Assembly: GCA_023432465.1 (NCBI GenBank)
Contig: JAEYUO010000032.1
Coordinates: 1-64,000, forward strand
DNA: 64,000 bases
From: Planctomycetota bacterium
GTDB taxonomy: Bacteria; Planctomycetota; Phycisphaerae; Phycisphaerales; UBA1924
Reading direction: 5' to 3'
Shown here in pieces: positions 56,632 through 64,000 of the stretch. Numbering within the stretch: position 1 is the stretch's first letter; each line of letters opens with the position of its first letter. A program made the translations under genes and the position numbers. The notes below the pieces were generated by a model. That model was not told the origin of the DNA, did no database searches, and saw only the letters and a list, made by a program, of their open reading frames with translations.

Positions 56632-58371
56632 TCAGCAGCCTGCGAACCAGAGCGACAGGAAGAAGAAGATGTCCGAGACGGCCAGTCCCGGGACACCGTC
56701 GATATCCGCGCTCTCGTCCATCGCGAACCACGCGGCAAGGAAGGCGAAGATGTCAGGTACATCCACGCTGCCGCTCGCGTCAAAGTCCGCCGGGCAGGGG
56801 GGCGTGCCGTTGATTGCAAAGTCCGACGGCGACTCGTCGGCCCCGGTGTTGCCGACGCCATCGCGGGCCACGACCTTGAGGCGAGCCTGCTGGGTGTAGA
56901 TGTCGGGGACGATCCACGTGTGGTTTCCGTCGGGCGCGGTGGCCGCGACGATGGTGGTCGGGTAGGTGGCTCCGCCATCGGTCGAGAGCAGGAGATCGAC
57001 GTTGCTCACCGACACATCGTCATCGGTGAGCCAGCGGATGCTGACGCTCTCGCCGGGATTGAGGGCCTCGCCGCCGCGGAAGTTCCGGAGGTGGGCCGTC
57101 GGCGCGAGCCCGCCATTGGGGCCGGCCTCACCGAGATGCTCAGGAACGTGCATGACGATGCAGTGCATGACCCCGGCGGAGGTCACGATTGCCTGGCAGT
57201 TGACCTGGAAGATCTGCTTGCCGGGCATGTGAGCCTGCCAGGCGGCAAGAGCCTGTGCGTTGTGGCCGGCATTGACAACGATCGTGTTTGTGTATGTCGG
57301 GATGATCACGATGTCGTTGCACATGACCACGTTGGTGTACGTGTAGTGCGTGCCGTTAATCGACCGCGCGGGGACGCGCGCGATGTTCCAACCGTCGCTG
57401 ATCATCGCCGCGGCGGTGGTGTCGCAGACCACGTCCTGCGTCGAGCCCGGATTGTTGGGCCAGTCCGCGATGACCGCGGAGTTGTCGCCGGTGATCTGCA
57501 TCCACATGTCGATGTGCTGCGTGGAGTCGACGGTGGTGGGGAACGGGGTGGTAAGCGTGGTGTCGACGTTCTGGAACTGGTTCCAGTATCCGATGATCTG
57601 AGCGTCGGTGAGCGTTGGATTCTCGTTGCTGATGAGGCGGGTCGCCCAGGCATCGCCAAGCCCGTTGAGGTGATAGTTTCCGCCGCCATGGATGAGGGGC
57701 AGGACATAGCGCCCGTGGTTTTTGAAGTTGGCGAAGGTGTTGGGGAAGACGTCATCGGCGGGGCGGGGGCGGTTGTAGGTGTGATCGATAATGGCGCGGA
57801 CGTTGCCCTCGTAGATGTATCGCGGCCCGTAGTCTCGCAGCCACACCGTGTTTGTTCCGGTGATGAGGTACTGCACACGGGACATGTTCGCGCCCGCGGC
57901 GATGAGCGCGGAGTTGGCGCTCGTGCGGACGGACGTGCTGTCGCACGCGACGTACAGCGTCGCGTTGCCCTGGTTGGTGATCAGTGCGCCCATCTGAGCC
58001 TGGATGGACGTGAAGCTCTTCCATGAGAGGATGATGCCATCGCTCGGTTCATACTCGCCGGGGCATCGGACCGAGCCGGTGGGCGAGGTGATGGGCCCTC
58101 GCAGCATCCCGCCGCCATCCTGATCATTCTGCCCGGCGACCAGGGGATTAAGCCGCAGGAACTGTCGCTCGGCCTCGGTGAGGAATCGGGGAACGGGCGG
58201 GGCATCGGGGTCAGTCGGGAAGATCAGCCTGCCATCGATCAGCCGCGGCTCGCCGTGAACGACAACAGGTTCCGCGGACGCCGGCCCGGCCCCGGGCTCG
58301 CCCATGGCTGCTGAGGAGACGGCGGTCACGACGTGCGCGGCCGCGATGGCAAGCGACAGGCGAATCTTCAT
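56632..58371 (-). CDS. Secreted agmatine/peptidylarginine deiminase-like enzyme with GC-type dockerin
   Basis: This is a 579-residue secreted enzyme with a signal peptide (IRLSLAIAAAHVVTAVSS). The catalytic domain (about 100-410) shows the guanidine-modifying motifs: TVWLRDYGP (177-183), HGGGNYHLNG, the catalytic His286-x-Asp288 in TQHIDMW, and the nucleophile Cys404 in SAGVMHCIVM. An Fn3-like domain (about 425-525, SVSIRWLTDDDVSVSNVDLLL) follows. The C-terminal GC-type dockerin pair is ADFDASGSVDVPDIFAFLAA and ADIDGVPGLAVSDIFFFLSL. Agmatine deiminases are normally cytosolic, so an exported, dockerin-bearing relative more probably acts on extracellular agmatine or on arginine residues in proteins. 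A GC-rich hairpin (58389-58406) lies in the leader. Confidence 0.88.
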   Translation of the reverse strand: MKIRLSLAIAAAHVVTAVSSAAMGEPGAGPASAEPVVVHGEPRLIDGRLIFPTDPDAPPVPRFLTEAERQFLRLNPLVAGQNDQDGGGMLRGPITSPTGSVRCPGEYEPSDGIILSWKSFTSIQAQMGALITNQGNATLYVACDSTSVRTSANSALIAAGANMSRVQYLITGTNTVWLRDYGPRYIYEGNVRAIIDHTYNRPRPADDVFPNTFANFKNHGRYVLPLIHGGGNYHLNGLGDAWATRLISNENPTLTDAQIIGYWNQFQNVDTTLTTPFPTTVDSTQHIDMWMQITGDNSAVIADWPNNPGSTQDVVCDTTAAAMISDGWNIARVPARSINGTHYTYTNVVMCNDIVIIPTYTNTIVVNAGHNAQALAAWQAHMPGKQIFQVNCQAIVTSAGVMHCIVMHVPEHLGEAGPNGGLAPTAHLRNFRGGEALNPGESVSIRWLTDDDVSVSNVDLLLSTDGGATYPTTIVAATAPDGNHTWIVPDIYTQQARLKVVARDGVGNTGADESPSDFAINGTPPCPADFDASGSVDVPDIFAFLAAWFAMDESADIDGVPGLAVSDIFFFLSLWFAGC

Positions 58372-58383
58372 CTGGAACTCCGA

Positions 58384-58406
58384 AAACGCCCGGCCGAGCG
58401 GCCGGG
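58384..58406 (-). promoter_or_regulatory. Leader hairpin with T-tract before the deiminase gene
   Basis: CCCGGCCG (58389-58396) and CGGCCGGG (58399-58406) are perfect inverted arms with a two-base centre. On the minus strand the hairpin is followed by CGTTTT (58388-58383), ten to fifteen bases before the ATG at 58371. This resembles a terminator inside the leader, thus an attenuator or a repressor dyad. Function is unknown. Confidence 0.4.
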
Positions 58407-58502
58407 AAGGGACTTGACGAACCAAAGCCTACCACATGAACGGCCTGATTCCACCCGTTCGTGCCATACCTCGGGAGGTTCCACGCCGCCGGCTTTCACA
58501 CT

Positions 58503-58518
58503 TGGGGGAGTTTTTGCA
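58503..58518 (+). promoter_or_regulatory. Sigma-54-type (-24/-12) promoter candidate
   Basis: TGGGGGAGTTTTTGCA has the invariant GG (58504-58505) and GC (58516-58517) at the exact 12-base spacing of sigma-54 promoters, with TTTTTGCA at the -12 side. Only three of the seven -24 positions match, so it is not proven. Transcription would start near 58529, about 42 bases before the TIGR03790-like dockerin gene. Two NtrC-type regulators in this window could act on it. Confidence 0.5.
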
Positions 58519-58570
58519 CGAACCCCTCCAAATGGCCCTGGCAGAGGGCGGGCCGCACGATTGACCACCG

Positions 58571-60811
58571 ATGATGCTGGTCTATGGCGTTCCAGCAGTT
58601 ATGTTTCAGCGGCCGGAACACGAACCGATCCCCCCGCCCCCCGTCCGAGAACGACGGGTCAGGAGTCAACGAGTGCTGAGCAACAAGACCGGAGCCTTGG
58701 GCCTCGCCGTCGCTGCGGCTGCGGTGTGCTCATTGAACGTCGCGGTGGTGCACGCGGGTGGCTCGTCGGAGCAGTCGGTGCTGATCATCGACCCGACCGA
58801 CCCCGCCTCAATTGAGGTGGGGCACCATTACGCCGCCGCGCGGAACATCCCGGCATCGAACATCGTGTACATGCCGCCGGGTGCGACGGACTTCACACAG
58901 TTCGGAACAACGCTTGATGCGCTTCTGGGCGAACTCGCTGTGCGCGGTGTCGAGCACAACATCGATCTGGTCGTTATTGCGCCTGCCGCCCAGTTTCGGG
59001 TTGCAGCGCCGGGCCTGATCTCCGACAGTTGCTTTCCGGTGAGCAACTTCAGCCTCACCGGGTGCTACTCCATGGCGTTCGTGCGATCGGAAGTGCTCTC
59101 GGGCACGCTGAACAGCCAGCATCCCAATCGCTACTTCTCGACCGCGTATTCGACGTTCACGCTCGACAGCCAGCTGCCGTACTTTGGCGGAACCCCGTCG
59201 GGCAATGCGGGTGCGAGGAAGTACCTCGCGGCGGGCATGCTGGGCTACACCGGGGAGCGTGGCAACACGGTGCAGGAACTCAAGGCGATGATCGACCGCT
59301 CGGTCGCGGCCGATGGAACCAGGCCGGCGGCGAACTTCTACTTCATGTCCACGACGGATGTCGCGCGGAATGTCCGCAGCCCTCAGTTTGCCACGGTCGT
59401 CACCACGATCAACAACAGTCTTGGGGGTACGGCATCAACGCTCAGCGGCGTGCTGCCGCCCGCTGCGCCGTCGGTGATGGGGGTGATGACCGGGATCGCC
59501 GACTTTGACTGGAGTTCCTCGGGATCGACGATTCTGCCCGGCGCGTTCTGCGACCACCTGACCAGCTACGGCGCGACGTTCACCGTCGCCGACCAGACCA
59601 AGGTAAGCGCGTGGATTCGTGCGGGCGCGAGCGCCTCTGCGGGCGCGATCGAGGAACCGTGCAACTACCCGGGGAAGTTCCCGCATGCGAGGATTCATGC
59701 GTACTACCGCCAGGGCATGGCGATCGGCGAGGCGTATCTTCGGAGCCTTGAGTATCTGCCGTTTCAGGGGCTGCTTTATGGCGACCCGCTTACCCGCGCC
59801 TATGCGTGGCCGCCGAACCTCACCGTCAGCGGCGTGCCCACCGGCCCGGTGGTCGGCCAGTTCGTCATCAACCCGGTTTCGTCGGCGACCCTGAGCGGGC
59901 GGAATATCGACAGGACCGAGCTGTTCATCGACGGAGTGAGCCAGGGCACGGTCCAGCCCGGTGGCACGTTTATGGTGAACACGCACCTGCTTGATGACGG
60001 TTGGCACGAGGTCCGCATCTTGACCTGGGACAACTCGCAGGCGCGGCACACACGGTCGTGGAGCGGTTCCATCCTCGTTGCCAATGACGGCCTGCAGGCG
60101 GCCATGACTCCTCCGACAAACCTGAGTCCCGCGCTCAACGATGCCGTGGTGTTCGGACTCTCGGCGCCGGGTTCCGGGCTGCGAGAGCTTCGACTGCTGG
60201 CCAATGGCCGCGTGGTCGCAAGCCGGTCGACGAACGGTCCGGTTACGCTCTTTGGCCGAAACCTCGGGCCGGGCCGCGTCAAGGTGCAGTGCGAGGCGGT
60301 GTTCAACGGCAACTATGTCTCGCGCAGCGAGCCGGTGGAGCTGAACATTGCCGCCGAGGGTTCCCCGCCCGCGGCGATGGCGCCGGTGGCACACAGCTAC
60401 CTGAAGCGGATGAAGCGCAACCGCGGCGCGGTGGTGGAGCTTCCCGCGGCGTACGCCGACCAGCTCGGCGGGGCGACATTCCAGCTTGTGTCACCTGCTT
60501 CGAATGCCTCGGTATCGCTCTCTGGTTCGTCCGCGTTGGTCATTCCCGGGCCGAACATTTCCGGCAACGACACGTTCCAGTTCCGGGTGATCACGCCCTC
60601 AGGCACATCGAACACCGCCACGGTCACGCTGTGGTACGCGTGCGAGGCGGACTTTGACGGGAACGGAGCGGCCGGAGTCCCGGACATCTTCGCGTTCCTG
60701 AGCGCGTGGTTTGCCGGCAACCCCGTGGCGGACTTTGACAACAGCGGGGGGGCTCCGAGTGTCCCGGATATCTTCGCATTCCTCAGCGCGTGGTTTGCCG
60801 GTTGCCAGTGA
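58571..60811 (+). CDS. TIGR03790-like exported protein with GC-type dockerin repeats
   Basis: This is a 746-residue exported protein. The N-terminal signal is not at the very start: a hydrophobic segment (LGLAVAAAAVCSLNVAVVHA) follows about 45 basic and Pro-rich residues, so the true start may be nearer, for example within the first 40 residues. A TIGR03790-type domain (about 60-420) has SVLIIDPTDPASIEVGHHYA, NIVYMPPGA, IDLVVIAPAAQF and FQGLLYGDPL. Beta-sandwich regions follow (PVSSATLSGRNIDRTELFID). The C-terminal repeats ADFDGNGAAGVPDIFAFLSA and ADFDNSGGAPSVPDIFAFLS form a GC-type dockerin pair with bracketing Cys residues and a final WFAGCQ. The molecular function is not established. Confidence 0.82.
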   Translation: MMLVYGVPAVMFQRPEHEPIPPPPVRERRVRSQRVLSNKTGALGLAVAAAAVCSLNVAVVHAGGSSEQSVLIIDPTDPASIEVGHHYAAARNIPASNIVYMPPGATDFTQFGTTLDALLGELAVRGVEHNIDLVVIAPAAQFRVAAPGLISDSCFPVSNFSLTGCYSMAFVRSEVLSGTLNSQHPNRYFSTAYSTFTLDSQLPYFGGTPSGNAGARKYLAAGMLGYTGERGNTVQELKAMIDRSVAADGTRPAANFYFMSTTDVARNVRSPQFATVVTTINNSLGGTASTLSGVLPPAAPSVMGVMTGIADFDWSSSGSTILPGAFCDHLTSYGATFTVADQTKVSAWIRAGASASAGAIEEPCNYPGKFPHARIHAYYRQGMAIGEAYLRSLEYLPFQGLLYGDPLTRAYAWPPNLTVSGVPTGPVVGQFVINPVSSATLSGRNIDRTELFIDGVSQGTVQPGGTFMVNTHLLDDGWHEVRILTWDNSQARHTRSWSGSILVANDGLQAAMTPPTNLSPALNDAVVFGLSAPGSGLRELRLLANGRVVASRSTNGPVTLFGRNLGPGRVKVQCEAVFNGNYVSRSEPVELNIAAEGSPPAAMAPVAHSYLKRMKRNRGAVVELPAAYADQLGGATFQLVSPASNASVSLSGSSALVIPGPNISGNDTFQFRVITPSGTSNTATVTLWYACEADFDGNGAAGVPDIFAFLSAWFAGNPVADFDNSGGAPSVPDIFAFLSAWFAGCQ

Positions 60812-60829
60812 CTTCGTCCATCCGCGGAG

Positions 60830-62011
60830 TCAGACCAGCACAATGTCGTTCTGGATGCAGCTTGTGACGATCGGTCCGCGCGCCGGGTCGACGTAGACGT
60901 CAATCTCATTGCGGCAGCCGAAACGGCCGTCGAGGTACACCCCGGGCTCGATCGTGAACCCGGTGCCGGGCAGCATGCGCCGCGTATCGCGAGTCTCCAG
61001 GTTGTCGAGGTTCATCCCGAGCCCGTGGACTCTTGCGCCGGGAGAGAGGCTGTGCCCCGTGCGATGCTTGATGTACGCGCCGTAGCCAAGGCGTTCGAGG
61101 GTCTGATGCGCGGCATCATCGAGTTGCCAGCCCTCGACTCCGCCGGACTTCCAACCCTCCGCAGCGCGGGCGAGGGACGCATCGCGCGCCGCCCGGACGG
61201 CATCGAACACCTTTCGATGCTCGTCGGAGGGGCGCTCGCCGGCGAACGCCGTCCAGGTAATGTCGGCGTAGATGTTCTCATCTCCGGGTGATCGCGCCCA
61301 CAAATCCAGCAGGATCCAGTCGCCGCGGCGGATCTCGACGGGCCTTGAACCATCGGGCTCGTAGTGGGGGTCTGCCGAGTTCGCATTCACCGCGACGATC
61401 GGTCCGTCGGGCCACTCAAGGCCCTCGGCCTTGAAGCGCGTACGGATGAAGTCCGCCGCCTCGTGCTCGCGGATGCTCCGGCCGGACTTCAGCCGGTCGC
61501 GGATCAACGCGAACGCCGCGTCTTTGATGCCCGCGACTGTGCAAGAAACTTCCGCGTGACGTTTGACCGCGCTGGCGGACCAGCACGCGATGCTCGCCTG
61601 GATGAGATCCGCGGAAGAGACGACCTCCGCGCCGACAGCGCGGACAAGCTCGATCGTTCCGGCATCCACGGTGCCGACGACCGGAAGGGCATTGCCGGGC
61701 GAATACTCCATCGCGATCCGCCGCGTGCCTGCGAGCGTCTGGCCCAGCCAGTCGTGGAGTTGCCGCCAGGAGACGAAGATGTCCCGGGCAATACCCGCCC
61801 GCTCGACATCCTCAAACTGTTGGGCATCCAAGGCCTGAACCAGCAGACGCGGCTGGCCCCGCGCCGGGATGAACAACGCGGTTCTCCGGGTGGTGACCCG
61901 CTTGCCCGGCAGAAGCAGCCCCAGGACCGCGTTGCTGCCGCGAAAATCGAACACGAGCCATCCGTCGATCCGAAGCTCCTGCATCAGCGCCTGTGCGGGT
62001 GCAAAGTCCAT
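60830..62011 (-). CDS. M24 family aminopeptidase (Xaa-Pro-type)
   Basis: This is a 393-residue metallopeptidase of the M24 family. The N-terminal creatinase-like domain (about 1-150) precedes the pita-bread domain. Metal ligands lie in ILLDLWARS, DENIYADITW, KHRTGHSLSPGARVHGLG, TIEPGVYLDG and RNEIDVYVDP (Asp, Asp, His, Glu, Glu). This is the Xaa-Pro aminopeptidase pattern, so it probably removes N-terminal residues before proline from peptides. No signal is present. ATG 62011 is the first start. It ends 18 bases after the convergent dockerin gene and starts divergently from the cobalamin-binding gene. Confidence 0.92.
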   Translation of the reverse strand: MDFAPAQALMQELRIDGWLVFDFRGSNAVLGLLLPGKRVTTRRTALFIPARGQPRLLVQALDAQQFEDVERAGIARDIFVSWRQLHDWLGQTLAGTRRIAMEYSPGNALPVVGTVDAGTIELVRAVGAEVVSSADLIQASIACWSASAVKRHAEVSCTVAGIKDAAFALIRDRLKSGRSIREHEAADFIRTRFKAEGLEWPDGPIVAVNANSADPHYEPDGSRPVEIRRGDWILLDLWARSPGDENIYADITWTAFAGERPSDEHRKVFDAVRAARDASLARAAEGWKSGGVEGWQLDDAAHQTLERLGYGAYIKHRTGHSLSPGARVHGLGMNLDNLETRDTRRMLPGTGFTIEPGVYLDGRFGCRNEIDVYVDPARGPIVTSCIQNDIVLV

Positions 62012-62136
62012 TCCAAGGCCTCCTGAGAGCGGCCCGGCAGGGGGGCGAAACCCGGCCCGCCCGGTGCCGAAGGCAGAGAATAGTCCGCGGAGGCCCGGTG
62101 CTGAATCGAACTCCGGGGTTCTTCGAATATGATGGG

Positions 62137-63267
62137 ATGATGTCGGGCGGGAAAAGCTGGGAGCGTTCCGAGATGATCGCCAATGGCCAGTTTGCAGCGG
62201 AGATGCTCTCGGCGAGCGCGCACGGACTTGCCTCCATAACGGCCGACCGACTGATCAGCCGGCGGCCGCAGGTCCTTGCGCGCTATGGCTCGGATGCGCG
62301 GAGCGCGTGGCGTGACAGCACGCTGACTCGGATCGGGTATCTGGTCGCCGCGATGAGCACCGGGACGCCGGCGGTGCTGGCCGAGCAGCTTTCCTGGGCG
62401 CGCACCGCCCACGAGGCCCGGGGCGGTCCGGATGCAGCGGCCGACTTCGACGAGGCCATGCGTCTGCTTGCTCAGGTCTTGCGTGAAGAACTGCCCGGCG
62501 ATCCCGGAAACCTCGCGGCTCAGTATGTGGAACTCGGGCTCGCCCCGCAGGCGATGCCGCGGAATGAGGCGGTCCTGGCAACACCTCAGCGGCGGCTTGT
62601 CGCGGACTTCCTGCTCTCGATCCTGGAAGGCGACCGACGCAAGGCCAGCCGGATCGTGCTGGACGCCGTGCAGCCGCGGGGCGACCGGTCCGCGCTCACG
62701 GTTCGCCAGGTGTATCTCGATGTCCTGATTCCAGCGCAGATCGAACTGGGCCGGATGTGGCACATCAACGAGATCGGCGTCGCGGAGGAGCACTTCGCCA
62801 CCGCGACGACCCAGCTCATCATGTCGCAGCTCTACAGTCACCTCCCGCAGGGCCCTTCCAACGGCAAGGTCGTTGTCGCGGCCTCGGTGGAGGGCAATGC
62901 CCACGATGTGGGAGTTCGCATGCTCGCGGACCTGCTCGAATCCGAAGGCTGGAGAGCGGTGTATCTTGGGGCCAGCGTTCCCGGAGGCGACCTCGCCAGC
63001 TCGGTGGATCGTTACCGGGCGGACCTGGTCGCGCTGTCGGCGGGGCTGGGGAGTCAGCTTCCGGCTCTCGCCAGCGCGGTTGAGAGCATCAGGTCGCTGC
63101 CGCGGCCTGTGAAGGTGCTGGTGGGTGGCGGCGCCTTCCTTGGAGTCGATCCGCGGGCAGCGGGCGGCGAGGATCCGCTCTGGCGGCGAATCGGCGCGGA
63201 TGGCTTCGCGGCGGATCTCGATGGAGCGGTGGCTCAGGCTGGACGGCTTGTCGCCCGCACACCTTGA
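62137..63267 (+). CDS. Cobalamin-binding regulatory protein
   Basis: This 376-residue protein has an N-terminal helical sensor-like region (about 45-125: RYGSDARSAWRDSTLTRIGYL, LAEQLSWARTAHEARGG). I remember this type from methylcobalamin-dependent regulators, where it precedes the B12 domains. A B12-binding helical cap (about 150-235) has RMWHINEIGVAEEHFATATTQ. A C-terminal Rossmann B12-binding domain (about 244-370) begins KVVVAASVEGNAHDVGVRML. The usual DxHxxG becomes NAHDVG (residues 254-259), with Asn replacing the first Asp while the cobalt-ligating His remains. No MerR or methyltransferase domain is attached. ATG 62137 and 62140 are adjacent; 62173 is also possible. Cobalamin-dependent sensing of light or methyl state is plausible. 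Confidence 0.85.
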   Translation: MMSGGKSWERSEMIANGQFAAEMLSASAHGLASITADRLISRRPQVLARYGSDARSAWRDSTLTRIGYLVAAMSTGTPAVLAEQLSWARTAHEARGGPDAAADFDEAMRLLAQVLREELPGDPGNLAAQYVELGLAPQAMPRNEAVLATPQRRLVADFLLSILEGDRRKASRIVLDAVQPRGDRSALTVRQVYLDVLIPAQIELGRMWHINEIGVAEEHFATATTQLIMSQLYSHLPQGPSNGKVVVAASVEGNAHDVGVRMLADLLESEGWRAVYLGASVPGGDLASSVDRYRADLVALSAGLGSQLPALASAVESIRSLPRPVKVLVGGGAFLGVDPRAAGGEDPLWRRIGADGFAADLDGAVAQAGRLVARTP

Positions 63268-63290
63268 GACGGTGGCTGGTCCACCTACGA

Positions 63291-63319
63291 CAACAGGCCG
63301 CGATGAACGCGGCCTGTTG
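63291..63319. terminator. 12-bp hairpin between convergent genes
   Basis: CAACAGGCCGCG (63291-63302) and CGCGGCCTGTTG (63308-63319) pair perfectly around an ATGAA loop. It lies between the cobalamin-binding gene end (63267) and the PEP-CTERM gene end (63349), which converge. No T-tract follows on either strand. It may act as a bidirectional terminator. Confidence 0.5.
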
Positions 63320-63348
63320 CGAGTGACGAGATTGTTGATCGACCGCGA

Positions 63349-63945
63349 TCAGGCGCGGCGGCGGCGGGCGATGGCGAGGCCGCCGAGGGCCAACGCCGCG
63401 AGGCTGCCGGGGGCGGGCACGGCTGAAGAGGTGAACGAGGCGGTCGCCTGATATCCGGTGGCCGTGGCCACGGGGTTGGCGAAGCTGAACGCGAACGCTT
63501 CCTGCGTAAACGTCTCCCCGCCGAGAATCGGGCCGGAGAAGGTCACGTCGTTGCCCTGGAACTCGCTGGCACCGAAGCCGAACGAGCTTGAGAGAAGACC
63601 ACCGGAGAAGGTGATCGTCATCAGCGGGTTGTTGGCGCTGTCCCAGAAGTCGATCTGTCCGCCGCCGAGCACGGCGAACGGAAGCGGGCTCAGGAGCGAC
63701 ACCGCGGTCATGGTGAAGCGGGCATCGGCGAAGTTGGGCGCCGCGAGGCCGGGTGTCTCGAGCGTCAGCCCGGGTGCGAGCCAGCCGCCGGTCAGCAGGC
63801 CGGTAGAGGAGTTGACCTCAAACAGCGGGGTGTCAGGGCCCATCGCCGGATCCGCGAACGTCACGATCGTGGCGGCGTTGGCCGAAGCGGTGACACCGGC
63901 GGCGGCGATGGCCGCGAAAACTGCATAGTTGAACGAACGCATCAT
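63349..63945 (-). CDS. Exported PEP-CTERM protein
   Basis: This is a 198-residue secreted protein. It has an N-terminal signal (FNYAVFAAIAAAGVTASANA) and a C-terminal PEP-CTERM sorting segment VPAPGSLAALALGGLAIARRRRA, in which the motif reads PAP, followed by a membrane helix and a basic tail. The body (about 25-175) is a beta-rich domain of unknown role, possibly lipocalin-like or a cell-surface domain. Sorting would need an exosortase, which is not in this window. Regulation by PrsK/PrsR-type sigma-54 systems is known for PEP-CTERM genes in other bacteria, but no -24/-12 site is visible here. Confidence 0.9.
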   Translation of the reverse strand: MMRSFNYAVFAAIAAAGVTASANAATIVTFADPAMGPDTPLFEVNSSTGLLTGGWLAPGLTLETPGLAAPNFADARFTMTAVSLLSPLPFAVLGGGQIDFWDSANNPLMTITFSGGLLSSSFGFGASEFQGNDVTFSGPILGGETFTQEAFAFSFANPVATATGYQATASFTSSAVPAPGSLAALALGGLAIARRRRA

Positions 63946-63958
63946 GTCTTTGTCTCCC

Positions 63959-63973
63959 CGGGAGTGCCTCCCG
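63959..63973 (-). promoter_or_regulatory. Small hairpin in the leader of the PEP-CTERM gene
   Basis: CGGGAG (63959-63964) and CTCCCG (63968-63973) pair around a three-base loop. On the minus strand it overlaps the purine-rich bases before the PEP-CTERM start at 63945 and could mask part of the ribosome site. Confidence 0.3.
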
Positions 63974-64000
63974 TGGAACTACCATGACCTATGCGTAAGT

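Noticed and set aside
58476..58492. Perfect TGGCACG on the minus strand upstream of the deiminase gene
   Set aside because: The bases at the -12 position are GTGG instead of TTGC, so it does not meet the sigma-54 spacing rule.
60660..60806. Repeated DNA near the end of the TIGR03790-like gene, as a possible CRISPR or direct repeat
   Set aside because: The repeats encode the two dockerin motifs with differing third positions; they are protein repeats, not a CRISPR array.

Overview
The window looks like a chromosomal segment of a high-GC planctomycete, most likely of the class Phycisphaerae. This rests on several family signatures seen together: a DUF1549/DUF1553 cytochrome protein next to a DUF1501 protein, H-X9-DG prepilin-like proteins, a PEP-CTERM protein, and four exported proteins ending in the paired 'DIFAFLSAWFAG' repeat known as the GC-type dockerin. 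Gene content is otherwise ordinary bacterial chromosome. I see no phage, insertion sequence, CRISPR array or rRNA.

Layout. Bases 1-2200 hold the end of a probable dnaX, a YbaB/EbfC gene and two ExbD/TolR genes. Bases 2190-8073 carry a CPBP protease, a family 2 glycosyltransferase, an M19 dipeptidase, an aminotransferase and a PhoX-like exported protein. rpsO and pnp follow (8192-10912), each ending in a clear intrinsic terminator, and then a cold-shock gene. Bases 11769-17694 form a surface-polysaccharide block: two WcaF-like acetyltransferases around a GT4 enzyme, a methyltransferase, a DPM1-like GT2 and a large polytopic membrane protein. Bases 17785-24509 (minus strand) are a cytochrome/DUF1501/DUF1549-DUF1553 set. 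A beta-propeller gene, two unknown small membrane proteins and a Gld-like ABC exporter operon (26804-30779) come next.

The most unusual part is 32685-47229. A four-gene minus-strand module (prepilin-like protein, HAMP histidine kinase, NtrC-type regulator, exported dockerin protein) occurs twice in the same order. The two copies flank a CHASE-PAS-PAS hybrid kinase. In both copies the regulator and dockerin genes overlap by ATGA and the regulator begins with GTG. A -24/-12 (sigma-54-type) promoter candidate lies upstream of another dockerin protein, at 58503-58518. This suggests, but does not prove, a sigma-54-dependent circuit for exported dockerin proteins.

The right end (47510-63945) has tRNA-Leu(CAA), a VIT/vWA protein, a DUF433/DUF5615 toxin-antitoxin pair with an apparently leaderless promoter, aspS, an antiporter with a C-terminal Rossmann domain, a globin, an aminotransferase, a secreted deiminase with a dockerin, a TIGR03790-like dockerin protein, an M24 peptidase, a cobalamin-binding regulator and a PEP-CTERM protein. 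All positions and motifs were read by eye. Family names come from remembered signatures and were not checked by a database search.
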